Below, piece after piece: positions 1-8,077 of a stretch of 64,000 bases of DNA (the first letter of the stretch is position 1; each line of letters begins with the position of its first letter). The stretch lies in NCBI RefSeq assembly GCF_900168015.1, contig NZ_FUYR01000001.1, forward strand, positions 804,943 to 868,942. The letters are read 5' to 3'. The position numbers were made by a program, and so were the translations under genes. This stretch comes from Daejeonella lutea (GTDB lineage Bacteria > Bacteroidota > Bacteroidia > Sphingobacteriales > Sphingobacteriaceae). A model generated the notes under the pieces. That model was not told the origin of the DNA, searched no databases, and saw nothing but the letters and a program-made list of their open reading frames with translations.

Positions 1-938
1 GGATCTATCTTAGACTTAACATCTCCAGGCAAAAAACCAATATCCTTGTTACTCAAAGGGACAATTGGTCTGGTCACGAATATCTGTCTATAATTCTTTC
101 TTTGTTCAAGCGCACTGGCTATAGCAAGAAGTGTCTTTCCGGTACCAGCGTTGCCCTGAATTGTTACTAATTTAATATCCGGGTTCATCAATGCATGAAT
201 AGCGAAAGCCTGTTCCGGATTTTTCGGCTCTATATTATAAACCGACTGATGAGGGATATACTCCAGTTCGAACCTTTTAGGATTGTAATATGCTGACGCT
301 GTTTTATTCTTGCTGTTTAAAGTAAAAAAATGATTTTCGTGAATTATACTAACACCTGTTTTTTCTATGGGCAGAGTTTTTTTACTGATAAGCTCGTCTA
401 TTACCTTATTTGTTAAATTGCTGACGACTGTCTTTCCGGTATATAGTTCTTCAACATTTTTGACCTTTCCAGTTTCATAATCCTCAGCAAATAGATTGAG
501 AGCTTTTGCTTTAAGTCTTAAACAAATATCTTTTGAAACAAGCGTGATCCGTTTGGACGGGTATTTTTCCTGGAGACTAAGGGCGGCATTCAAAATTCGA
601 TGATCAAATTTCCCTTCTCCGAAAATTTTTTCTGCATTGACTTTCTCGGGCACCTCATCCATTACTACTTTAAAGCTCCCTCTCCCCTTCCCTTTTAATG
701 GGATCCACTCATTTAGGAGCGCACTTCTGGAAATATTATCCATCAACCGGATAAAGCTTCTGGCTTCGTAATTCCTTGTGTCATTTCCAGTCTTGAAGTT
801 ATCAAGTTCTTCAAGCACCTGAATTGGAACCGCTACATCATGTTCTTGAAAGTTTTGGAATGCATCGTGATCGTATAATATGACCGAAGTGTCCAGAACA
901 AATATCTTACCCTGTGCCGTAGAATTATCTTTTCCCAT
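1..938 (-). CDS. PIN-domain PhoH family protein (3' end outside window)
   Basis: Read by hand from an ATG at 938-936; 312 codons run in frame to base 1 with no stop, so the C-terminus lies outside the window. The N-terminus carries a PIN nuclease fold, with VLDTSVILYD around residues 14-23 supplying the first catalytic Asp (D16) and LEELDNFK following. A PhoH-type ATPase comes after, with Walker A GNAGTGKT at residues 262-269 and the family motif RPIVPLSNKDIGFLPGD near the truncated end. PIN-PhoH fusions are known as RNA-unwinding RNases (PhoH2/YlaK type). A second, PIN-less PhoH protein is encoded at 37149-38111. The start lies only about 55 nt downstream of the terminator of noncoding unit A on the same strand, so read-through could feed this gene. 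Family call is firm; cellular role is inferred. Confidence 0.93.
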   Translation of the reverse strand, partial: MGKDNSTAQGKIFVLDTSVILYDHDAFQNFQEHDVAVPIQVLEELDNFKTGNDTRNYEARSFIRLMDNISRSALLNEWIPLKGKGRGSFKVVMDEVPEKVNAEKIFGEGKFDHRILNAALSLQEKYPSKRITLVSKDICLRLKAKALNLFAEDYETGKVKNVEELYTGKTVVSNLTNKVIDELISKKTLPIEKTGVSIIHENHFFTLNSKNKTASAYYNPKRFELEYIPHQSVYNIEPKNPEQAFAIHALMNPDIKLVTIQGNAGTGKTLLAIASALEQRKNYRQIFVTRPIVPLSNKDIGFLPGDVKSKID

Positions 939-992
939 TTAATCAAAAATAAGAAAAACGCAAGAAGGTTTGAGGGGAATTGGATTTTGTGC

Positions 993-1038
993 AAAAGAAA
1001 AACGGAAACCTTGGTCTTTCGATTGGGGTTTCCGTTTT
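993..1038 (-). terminator. Intrinsic terminator of noncoding unit A
   Basis: A perfect 12-bp inverted repeat (AAAACGGAAACC at 999-1010, GGTTTCCGTTTT at 1027-1038) is followed on the minus strand by TTTCTTTT. The A-rich flank on the other side means it may also stop plus-strand transcription. The same hairpin ends unit B. Confidence 0.8.
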
Positions 1039-1331
1039 AACTTTTTCGCAACCATAGTCGCTCAAAGTATTAATTCTTCTTTACTTTGCCTGGTTCGTTC
1101 CTGCCGGTCTTTTCAAACCTTTAGTATCCGTTGACCCTTACTTTATCATCGCAACCCTTCCATAGAATGTTTGCAAAATAGGTAATGCCTGTCCTTAGGA
1201 GCTATCATCTCCAGCCTTTATCTCACAATGCCGGTCTGAATTGAAGCTTAAATTATCCAAAATCTGTTGAAGCCCGAGAGCTTCGGATTTTTGTGGATAT
1301 TGTTTCAGGCTGTCAAAGTACGTCCGTTTTA
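993..1331 (-). ncRNA. Structured noncoding RNA unit A (unknown family)
   Basis: A predicted ~339-nt transcript running from a promoter at 1338-1367 to a rho-independent terminator at 993-1038. It is clearly homologous along its length to unit B (1676-2013) but has diverged. The 5' module folds as stacked helices: TATCC/GGATA, AATC/GATT, then GAAGCT-CTCG-GGCTTC. Unit B keeps all three with different paired bases. Further shared helices are TTGCAA/TTGCGA and CGAC-TATG-GTTG near the 3' end. I saw no conserved reading frame. It lacks the tRNA-like ends of tmRNA, the conserved core of RNase P RNA and the SRP domain IV motif, and it is too long for a normal 6S RNA. The family is unknown to me. An alternative is a long 5' leader of the PIN-PhoH gene downstream. 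Confidence 0.72.
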
Positions 1332-1337
1332 ATAATA

Positions 1338-1367
1338 CTAATATAGTGCATCCTTGGCTTTTGTCAA
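1338..1367 (-). promoter_or_regulatory. Promoter of noncoding unit A
   Basis: On the minus strand TTG (1367-1365) is followed after 19 nt by TATATTAG (1345-1338), one mismatch from the Bacteroidota -7 consensus TAnnTTTG. The start is predicted about 7 nt further, near 1331. The region just upstream is also conserved with unit B. Unit B has the same arrangement. Confidence 0.65.
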
Positions 1368-1675
1368 GGGAAAAATGAAGCTATTTAATAACAAGGTTAC
1401 TAACAAAATTAACTGTCTTTTCAACCTAATTCTATTCGTAATATAATTGGTATAGTGAAACTTAACTACATTTTAAACCGGTTGTTAACATCTCATCGAT
1501 TTCCAAATTATTAACATTAGCAGTGAACTATTGCTAAGTAAATTATCGAGATTGGCGTGTGAAGTTGTTGTATCTTGTTCTGATGATTCCCGACCGCCAG
1601 GTATTCAATTCCCACTCAGTGAGCTTCTTGGTATTTAAAATTGAAAACTGGGAAAAATACAATATAGAATTCATT

Positions 1676-1723
1676 TAAAACGAAAAACGGAAACCATCCT
1701 CTTGCGATTCCAGTTTCCGTTTT
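1676..1723 (-). terminator. Intrinsic terminator of noncoding unit B
   Basis: An 11-bp inverted repeat (AAAACGGAAAC at 1684-1694, GTTTCCGTTTT at 1713-1723) is followed on the minus strand by a T-rich stretch (TCGTTTT). The stem is the same as in the unit A terminator, but the loop sequence differs. Confidence 0.78.
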
Positions 1724-2013
1724 AACTTTTTTCACAACCGTAGTTGATCAAAAGCATAAGCTTTATGGCACTTAACCGGTTCGTAGAATCAATGATCTTT
1801 CAAGCAAGATTCCCGTGGCCCTTTATCCTAATTGCATTCATTCCTTAGATTGTTTGCAATTTTTAATAACGTCTGTCATTTCGATCCTGATCTTTTCAAA
1901 CAAATCTTGCGATCTGTTCTGAATCAAGTTTAAATAATCCCGGATCTGATGAAACCCGAAGGCTTCGGATCTTTTGGGATTTTATTTCAGACTGTCAATG
2001 TACCTCGTTCTTA
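1676..2013 (-). ncRNA. Structured noncoding RNA unit B (paralogue of unit A)
   Basis: The second copy of the ~338-nt unit lies about 683 nt from unit A in the same orientation. Its 5' module pairs as AATCC/GGATT, GATC/GATC and GAAGCC-TTCG-GGTTTC. Each helix differs from unit A by compensatory or G-U-preserving changes, which is the signature of selection on RNA structure. The 3' part keeps CAAC-TACG-GTTG followed by the shared GAAAAA-AGTT run-in to the terminator. Total length almost equals that of unit A. The middle (about 1760-1900) is less conserved. No protein is supported. Function is unknown; duplication with independent promoters suggests dose control or differently regulated variants. 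Confidence 0.72.
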
Positions 2014-2019
2014 TTAATA

Positions 2020-2050
2020 CTAAGGTAGGCTAAACGTGGACCTGTGTCAA
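2020..2050 (-). promoter_or_regulatory. Promoter of noncoding unit B
   Basis: On the minus strand TTG (2050-2048), a 20-nt spacer, then TACCTTAG (2027-2020), one mismatch from TAnnTTTG. This is the same geometry and the same deviation (TTAG) as the unit A promoter, so the promoter was duplicated with the RNA body. The start is predicted near 2013. Confidence 0.65.
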
Positions 2051-2320
2051 GAGAAAAATCATAGTTTTTATAAACAGGTTGCTCACAAAAAAGCTGAACT
2101 TATAAACATAGAAAAAGACCTTATTCAATTGATAATAAGTTGATTAGCATGTATATATCTTCAACAATCAACATCCTCAAAACTTTGGCTTATTCACATT
2201 TCTTTAATTTTAGAACCAAGCTTTTATTTTAAGGCTGCCCGTACACAAAGAATATTTATTATTAAATGCATTAATACTTTTAGTGGGAACAGTTTTTGCT
2301 CCATTCAATTAAACAAAATC

Positions 2321-2731
2321 ATGGAAAAAATATATACGGCAGTAGTTACTGCAAAAGGTGGTCGTAATGGACATATTAAGTCTTCAGATGGAATATTAGA
2401 AATGGATCTTCATAAACCTCACGAAATGGGCGGCCAGGGTGGTGCTACCAATCCCGAGCAACTGTTTGCCGGTGCATGGGGTGCTTGTTACCTGGGTGCC
2501 TTAGGGACAATAGCTGAACATGAGGGCGTCGATTCTTCTGAGGCAAGCGTCGATGTCCACGTTTCTTTTAATAAAGATGGTAATGCGTTTGCACTGTCTG
2601 CTGAACTCGATGTTCACATTCCTGGAATTCCAGCCGAGGAAGCACAAAAACTTGCAGATAAGGCCCACCGTGTGTGCCCCTACTCTAAGGCAACTCGCGG
2701 TAATATAGAAACCCGCGTAACAGCAGTATAA
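2321..2731 (+). CDS. ohr: Organic hydroperoxide resistance protein (Ohr/OsmC family)
   Basis: At 136 aa this has the typical Ohr length. It reduces organic hydroperoxides in the cytoplasm using a Cys pair. Both Cys are present: C56 in GACYLGAL and C119 in RVCPYSKATRGN. The Ohr-type N-terminus (YTAVVTAKGGRNG) and GGATNPEQLFAGAWGACY separate it from the OsmC branch. It stands alone between the noncoding units and its own strong terminator (2737-2780), so it is probably monocistronic. No ohrR regulator is nearby in the window. Lipoyl-dependent recycling is known for the family and is not visible here. Confidence 0.95.
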   Translation: MEKIYTAVVTAKGGRNGHIKSSDGILEMDLHKPHEMGGQGGATNPEQLFAGAWGACYLGALGTIAEHEGVDSSEASVDVHVSFNKDGNAFALSAELDVHIPGIPAEEAQKLADKAHRVCPYSKATRGNIETRVTAV

Positions 2732-2736
2732 ATTAT

Positions 2737-2780
2737 CCCTTATCTGAATTGATAATCAGTTCAGATAAGGGTATTTTTGT
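2737..2780 (+). terminator. Terminator of ohr
   Basis: A perfect 12-bp stem (CCCTTATCTGAA 2737-2748, TTCAGATAAGGG 2760-2771) is followed by TATTTTTGTT. It overlaps a possible upstream TTG start (2749) of the next gene and so argues for that gene starting at 2785. Confidence 0.88.
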
Positions 2781-2784
2781 TATA

Positions 2785-4908
2785 ATGAATCAATCGAGGG
2801 AAATTAAGTCGTTCATTTTCAGCCAATATTTTTCCGATGGATTGCGAATAACTTTTGGGGTGCTACTCCCCTCTCTTGTCTTCTATAATCTGAACCTTCT
2901 TTCAACCGGCCTAACTATCTCTCTTGGTGCACTGTGCATTAGCATAGCTGACAATCCCGGCCCAGTGGTTCATAAGAGAAATGGAATGCTTTTCTGCAAT
3001 CTTTTTGTATTTCTCACCGCTGTATTGACCAGTCTCGTCAACTGGAATCCTATCCTTATTGGAATAGAGATAGTTGCCCTGTGTTTCTTCTTTTCCATGT
3101 TTTCCATTTACGGCAATCGAGCTTCGTCTGTGGGAACAGCTGCCCTAATCATCATGATCCTCACCATTGATGAGAATGTTGTTGCACACTCGGGGATTTG
3201 GATGCACGCGATATATATTCTTGCCGGCGGAGCATGGTACACCCTCCTTAGCTTATCCTTAACTCAAATTCGCCCCTACCGACTGGCGCAGCAGGCTTTA
3301 GGAGAATGTATTCGGGAGGTGGCCACCTTCGTTAGAATAAAGTCGGAATTTTATGACCTTGCAACAGATCATGATGAGAATTACAAGAAACTTGTTGAAC
3401 AACAGATTATAGTGAATCAACATCAGGATATTGTTAGGGAACTTTTATTTAAAAGCCGGCTGATGGTCAAGGAATCAACGAGTTCCGGGCGCTTGCTAAT
3501 TCTAGTGTTCGTGGACATTGTCGATTTGTTCGAGCAAACCATGGCAACGCATTATGATTACCAGGCGATACGGTCGAAGTTTGGCAAGACTGATGCTTTG
3601 AAAGGTTTTAAAGCGGTCATACTGAAGTTTAGCGAGGAATTGGATAATCTAAGCTATTTCATCGTCAGCAATGATAAACCTGTACGCTTGCATCACTATA
3701 AAGCTGCACTTGACGCTCTCAAAATTGACATTGATAAGGTAGAGGAACAAAATATAAGCAATCTGGTGCTCAAGAAGATCCTTATAAATGTCCGTAATAT
3801 GGCGAGCAGAGTAAGGAAGATTTACAGCTATTTTGATAATCCACAGCTATCAGGAGCAAATATCCGCAGTACTGAAGATCTTAAAAAATTTGTTTCACAC
3901 CAGGACTTCGATATAAAGCTTCTTAAGGATAACCTCACTTTTAAGTCGTCAATGTTCAGACATTCAATACGAGTCGCGTTGATGTGTTTAATTGGATATC
4001 TGGTTTCTAAATTATTCCCATTTGGTCACCACAGTTACTGGATCCTTCTGACAATATTGGTGATCCTGAAACCTGCCTTCAGCCTAACAAAACAAAGAAA
4101 TGTTCAGCGCTTAATAGGTACACTTTGTGGTGGCGTTGCTGGCGCTTTAATACTCATTTTTGTTAAAGATCAATTTACGCTCTTTATTTTACTGATGGTT
4201 TTTATGGTCGGGATGTTTAGCTTCCAAAGGCTGAATTATGTAGTCAGTGTTTTGTTCATGACCCCATATACGCTCATTTTGTTTAGTTTTCTTGGTGAGA
4301 ATAATATTAGCATAGCTCAGGAAAGGATTATTGATACGTTTATAGGTTCTTTCATCGCCTTAGCTGCAAGTTTTATAATCCTTCCAAACTGGGAGTACCG
4401 CAACCTTAGGAATTTCATGCGTGAAGCACTAATAGCTAACTACCATTATTTAGTGAATGTGGCCAACGAACTTGCCGAAAGACCTTTTGATATCACATCA
4501 TATAAACTCTCACGGAAAGATGTATTTGTAAGCTCTGCAAACCTTGGAAGTGCTTTTCAGCGGATGCAGTCTGAACCAAAAAGTAAGCAACAGAATAATA
4601 AAGAGGTCCATAAATTTGTGGTCTTGAATCATATACTTTCTTCTTACATCGCGACGTTGATCACGAACCTGCAGAATGCTGATAAACCAGAAACAAATGA
4701 AAGTCACATCAAACTAATACGCAAATCATTATATACTTTGGGTGAAATAATAAGGAAATTGGGAGCAAAAGATTTTAATGAGGCAGAACTCCGGTTTCCT
4801 GAGGCCGCACCAGATTCTCCCGCTACAAAAGATCAGTATTTACTCTACGAGCAGTTGGATTACATTAACAAACTAATCCAGGATATCCAAAAACTGATAC
4901 CGAACTAA
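2785..4908 (+). CDS. FUSC family (YccS-like) inner-membrane protein
   Basis: About 707 aa counted from ATG 2785; an in-frame TTG at 2749 is rejected because it sits inside the ohr terminator. Architecture: an N-terminal cluster of hydrophobic helices (about residues 15-170), a long polar, helical cytoplasmic region (about 190-390), a second membrane cluster (about 395-530, starting FRHSIRVALMCLIGY) and a C-terminal soluble tail. This duplicated layout is that of the YccS/FUSC transporters related to aromatic-acid efflux pumps. The substrate cannot be read from sequence. Its TAA and the TAG of the convergent DsbA-like gene share the bases CTAA at 4905-4908. Confidence 0.85.
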   Translation: MNQSREIKSFIFSQYFSDGLRITFGVLLPSLVFYNLNLLSTGLTISLGALCISIADNPGPVVHKRNGMLFCNLFVFLTAVLTSLVNWNPILIGIEIVALCFFFSMFSIYGNRASSVGTAALIIMILTIDENVVAHSGIWMHAIYILAGGAWYTLLSLSLTQIRPYRLAQQALGECIREVATFVRIKSEFYDLATDHDENYKKLVEQQIIVNQHQDIVRELLFKSRLMVKESTSSGRLLILVFVDIVDLFEQTMATHYDYQAIRSKFGKTDALKGFKAVILKFSEELDNLSYFIVSNDKPVRLHHYKAALDALKIDIDKVEEQNISNLVLKKILINVRNMASRVRKIYSYFDNPQLSGANIRSTEDLKKFVSHQDFDIKLLKDNLTFKSSMFRHSIRVALMCLIGYLVSKLFPFGHHSYWILLTILVILKPAFSLTKQRNVQRLIGTLCGGVAGALILIFVKDQFTLFILLMVFMVGMFSFQRLNYVVSVLFMTPYTLILFSFLGENNISIAQERIIDTFIGSFIALAASFIILPNWEYRNLRNFMREALIANYHYLVNVANELAERPFDITSYKLSRKDVFVSSANLGSAFQRMQSEPKSKQQNNKEVHKFVVLNHILSSYIATLITNLQNADKPETNESHIKLIRKSLYTLGEIIRKLGAKDFNEAELRFPEAAPDSPATKDQYLLYEQLDYINKLIQDIQKLIPN

Positions 4909-5555
4909 CTCGCCTGGATTTCGCTCAGAACATTCTGCAGACGGAGTTCAAGTGTATCAAGATCTGTATATCCTTTTGCAATGAGGTAAAAACCGGTTTC
5001 TCCTGACTGAACTAATACAGCTGGAAATCCTGTTACTTGTATCTGCTTTGCCAGTGAGAATTCGTAGAATGCGGCAGTTTTAAATGATTCTTCCTGAAGT
5101 TTTACTTCAAAATCGTCAGGGTCAATTCCGAAATTAACGGCAAGGTAACGATACAATTCGTTCTCATTTGGATCTTGTCCTTCAAAGTAGATAGCATCTT
5201 GCAGATCGTGCGTAAACGCCACAGCTTTTTCAGGTAAGTATGATTTAAATACGGAGAGTGCTATTGCTGGCTTTTCCGAGTTCAGGATCATTGTACCCTC
5301 TTCCAGATGTTTAAGGTATGGCTCTCCAAATTTAATCCCCGTAGTATCCTCAACAGTCTTATAAGCACTTTTGATGAATGGGGCAATGTCATTTATTGAC
5401 CCCACTCGTTCGCCAGTCATCATACCTCCGCTAAGAACCTCAAATGGGAATATGGATCCGTGGCTTTCATAAAAGGCGTGGATCACCTTACTAAAACCAT
5501 AACACCACCCGCAAAGGGCATCGTATACGTAGATGATCCTGATATACTTTTGCAT
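4905..5555 (-). CDS. DsbA/FrnE-like thioredoxin-fold oxidoreductase
   Basis: 216 aa with the redox motif CGWC at residues 15-18 near the N-terminus, preceded by the beta strand IRIIYVYDAL, and a cis-Pro loop TGFPAVLV around residues 176-183. No signal peptide, so it is predicted cytoplasmic, like FrnE and the 2-hydroxychromene-2-carboxylate isomerase branch rather than periplasmic DsbA. It is the last gene of a minus-strand series (wbqC-corA-mgtE-bioB-this gene), 22 nt after bioB. The partner or substrate is unknown; a thiol-disulfide role is inferred from the CxxC. Confidence 0.85.
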   Translation of the reverse strand: MQKYIRIIYVYDALCGWCYGFSKVIHAFYESHGSIFPFEVLSGGMMTGERVGSINDIAPFIKSAYKTVEDTTGIKFGEPYLKHLEEGTMILNSEKPAIALSVFKSYLPEKAVAFTHDLQDAIYFEGQDPNENELYRYLAVNFGIDPDDFEVKLQEESFKTAAFYEFSLAKQIQVTGFPAVLVQSGETGFYLIAKGYTDLDTLELRLQNVLSEIQAS

Positions 5556-5577
5556 TTAAAATATAAAAATTCAAATA

Positions 5578-6576
5578 TTATAAAGCCTCTTCCTCAACCC
5601 TAACCCTTGGTCTGCCATTTTTAAATGCTTCACGAGGCTTCAAACCCAATAATGAAAACATTTCCATATCCTCATTAAACGCCGGGTTAGGCGTCGTTAA
5701 TAATTTATCGCCCGCGAATATAGAATTGGCCCCTGCCATAAAGCAGAATGCCTGGTCAGTTAAACTCATTTCAGTCCGGCCTGCAGATAAACGAACAACT
5801 GTTTTAGGCATAATAATTCGTGCTGTTGCTATCATCCGGATCATATCCCAAATTGGAACTCTTGGCTGATCGGCCAAAGGAGTTCCTTTAACTGGAACAA
5901 GGGCATTGATAGGAACCGATTCTGGATGTTTAACCATATTAGACAGGGTTTTCAGCATTGAAATTCGATCTTCGACCGTTTCACCTAATCCTATTATACC
6001 ACCGCTGCATACTGTTAATTTAGCCTTCCTGGCATTATCAATTGTTTTGAGGCGGTCATCGTAAGTTCGTGTAGTGATGATTCTTTTGTAGTCATCTTCG
6101 GATGTATCAAGGTTATGGTTATATGCATATAGGCCGGCATCCGCTAAACGTTGTGCTTGTGACTCAGTAAGCATGCCCAGAGTACAGCATACTTCCATAT
6201 CTAGAGAATTTACTGATTTGACCATTTCAATAACCCGATCAAAATCGCGGTTATCCCTGACTTCTCTCCAGGCGGCACCCATACATAATCGGGATGCTCC
6301 GGCATTTTTCGCTTTTTGAGCAGCATCTGTAACCTGGTCAACAGACATCAGCGCCTGCACCTCCAAATCGGTATGAAAACGTGCTGCCTGCGGACAATAA
6401 GCACAATCTTCTGGACAACCACCTGTCTTTATTGATAGTAAACTGCTAATTTGAACCTCAGAATAATCTTTATTTTCTCTGTGCACAGTTGCCGCACGAT
6501 AAATAAGATCCAGCAATGGGCTGTGATAGATTTCTGATATCTCTTCTTTTGTCCAGTTGTTTTTGATCTCAGTCAT
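5578..6576 (-). CDS. bioB: Biotin synthase
   Basis: 332 aa. A radical-SAM enzyme that inserts sulfur into dethiobiotin in the last step of biotin synthesis. The CxxxCxxC cluster is C54, C58 and C61 in [13 protein letters not shown], one residue off the E. coli numbering. Other hallmarks are YNHNLDTS and the late Arg region RLSAGRTEM that binds the [2Fe-2S] cluster. No other bio gene is in this window, so biotin synthesis is dispersed here. It lies 83 nt downstream of mgtE on the same strand; whether they share a transcript is uncertain. Confidence 0.97.
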   Translation of the reverse strand: MTEIKNNWTKEEISEIYHSPLLDLIYRAATVHRENKDYSEVQISSLLSIKTGGCPEDCAYCPQAARFHTDLEVQALMSVDQVTDAAQKAKNAGASRLCMGAAWREVRDNRDFDRVIEMVKSVNSLDMEVCCTLGMLTESQAQRLADAGLYAYNHNLDTSEDDYKRIITTRTYDDRLKTIDNARKAKLTVCSGGIIGLGETVEDRISMLKTLSNMVKHPESVPINALVPVKGTPLADQPRVPIWDMIRMIATARIIMPKTVVRLSAGRTEMSLTDQAFCFMAGANSIFAGDKLLTTPNPAFNEDMEMFSLLGLKPREAFKNGRPRVRVEEEAL

Positions 6577-6659
6577 ATGGTAAGTGGTACATTTTGCCGG
6601 TAAGCAAATTTAGAATAAAAACCCAAGCCTTAAAAAGGATATTGTATAAGTTATTAGGG

Positions 6660-8009
6660 CTACAATAACAGCTTGCTAGCCAAACCAAGCAAGAGAAGAA
6701 AGCCAAAAACATCTGTGAATGTTGTGATGATAATGGACGAAGCGATAGCAGGGTCGATACCAACCCTTTTTAACATCAGCGGAATTGAAGAACCAGCCAT
6801 TCCCGCAATAATTAAGTTTCCTGTCATTGCCACAAAGATTACAAGCCCAAGCATTGGATTACCATCGTAAAACACGGCAAAAAGAAAGATGACAAATCCG
6901 ATACTTGCGCCGTTTATAAGTCCGACAGTAAATTCTTTCAAAACCGTGCGATAGGCTTGATTGTCTGTCAGGTCATTTAAAGAAATACGTCTTACGGTCA
7001 CGGCGAGTGCTTGGGTTGCGGCATTCCCTCCCATGCCTGCAATCATAACCATATAGCCCGCCAATATTCCCATTCGGGCTATTGAACTGTCGAAATATCT
7101 GATAACCGAAGCAGCCAGGAATGCTGTACCTAAATTCAATATAAGCCAGGGTAAACGGCTTTTTACCGCCTCCTTCCAGTTACCAGCCAACTCTTCATCC
7201 TCCGAAACCCCGGAAATTTTCAAAATATCTTCAGTATTTTCTTCTTCCATCACGTCGATGACGTCGTCGAAGGTTATCCGGCCCAGAAGGTGCATATTGT
7301 CATCAACTACGGGTATACTGGTTAAATTATATTGTGATATTAAGCGGGCGACTTCTTCCTGATCTGTATCTGCTTTCACGAACACAAAATCTGTCTTAAT
7401 GATCTCTTCAATCCTGACATTATTTCGGGCTTTTATTATATCTTTCAAAGAAACGATACCCCTTAGGACATTTTTATCATCGATAACGTTGATAGTATAG
7501 AACTCCTCCATTTCTTCAGATTGTTGAATCACGAGCTCAAGTGCATCCTTTTTCATCAATTTCATACTGATCTTGATCACCTGGGTGTTCATTAAACCAC
7601 CTGCGGTGTCGTCGTCGTACTTTAAAAGTGATCGAATATTAGATGCATCTTCTTCATCCAGCTCTTCAAGAATCTCCTGTTGTTGTTCCTCCGGAAGCTG
7701 GCTGATGATATCCGTTGCGTCATCGTAATCAAGCTCTTCGACAATTTCCGATCTACGTTCCGGATGAAGATTTTCCAGTAATTTTTCAGGATGGAACTCG
7801 GCATCCATCTCGGAAATAACCTCAGAAGCGACCTCAGCAGGAAGAATGCTGATAATCCTCTCACGCGATTCCTGTGGTAATCCTTCGAAAAGGATCGCAA
7901 TCTCTGATGGATGATACTCGGCGACAAGTGCCTTCAATGCAGAATCATCCTCTTCGAGGGCTTTTCTGATCTTCAGGATATCCGATTTGTCCAGTTCGAA
8001 AGATTGCAT
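6660..8009 (-). CDS. mgtE: Magnesium transporter MgtE
   Basis: 449 aa in the standard MgtE order: an acidic N-terminal superhelical domain (about 1-130) with the repeated ILPAEVASEVISEMD type pattern, two CBS domains (about 135-255), then a membrane domain of five helices (about 285-449) with the pore-region GMGGNAATQALAVTVR. CBS and N domains gate the channel by sensing cytosolic Mg2+. It is transcribed after corA with a 68-nt gap, so two unrelated Mg2+ systems sit side by side. Confidence 0.96.
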   Translation of the reverse strand: MQSFELDKSDILKIRKALEEDDSALKALVAEYHPSEIAILFEGLPQESRERIISILPAEVASEVISEMDAEFHPEKLLENLHPERRSEIVEELDYDDATDIISQLPEEQQQEILEELDEEDASNIRSLLKYDDDTAGGLMNTQVIKISMKLMKKDALELVIQQSEEMEEFYTINVIDDKNVLRGIVSLKDIIKARNNVRIEEIIKTDFVFVKADTDQEEVARLISQYNLTSIPVVDDNMHLLGRITFDDVIDVMEEENTEDILKISGVSEDEELAGNWKEAVKSRLPWLILNLGTAFLAASVIRYFDSSIARMGILAGYMVMIAGMGGNAATQALAVTVRRISLNDLTDNQAYRTVLKEFTVGLINGASIGFVIFLFAVFYDGNPMLGLVIFVAMTGNLIIAGMAGSSIPLMLKRVGIDPAIASSIIITTFTDVFGFLLLLGLASKLLL

Positions 8010-8077
8010 GGTTAAAAGTAGCGATTACGGATGAGAAACGGCAGGATAAACTACTTTACTCTGACCAGAAGTGTCTC

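Noticed and set aside
939-2320. tmRNA, RNase P RNA, SRP RNA or 6S RNA as the identity of the two noncoding units
   Set aside because: No tRNA-like ends or tag ORF, no RNase P core motifs, no SRP domain IV motif; about 338 nt and duplicated, which does not fit 6S.
2749-2784. Upstream TTG start for the FUSC gene
   Set aside because: It lies inside the perfect ohr terminator hairpin; ATG 2785 directly after the U-tract gives a normal N-terminus.
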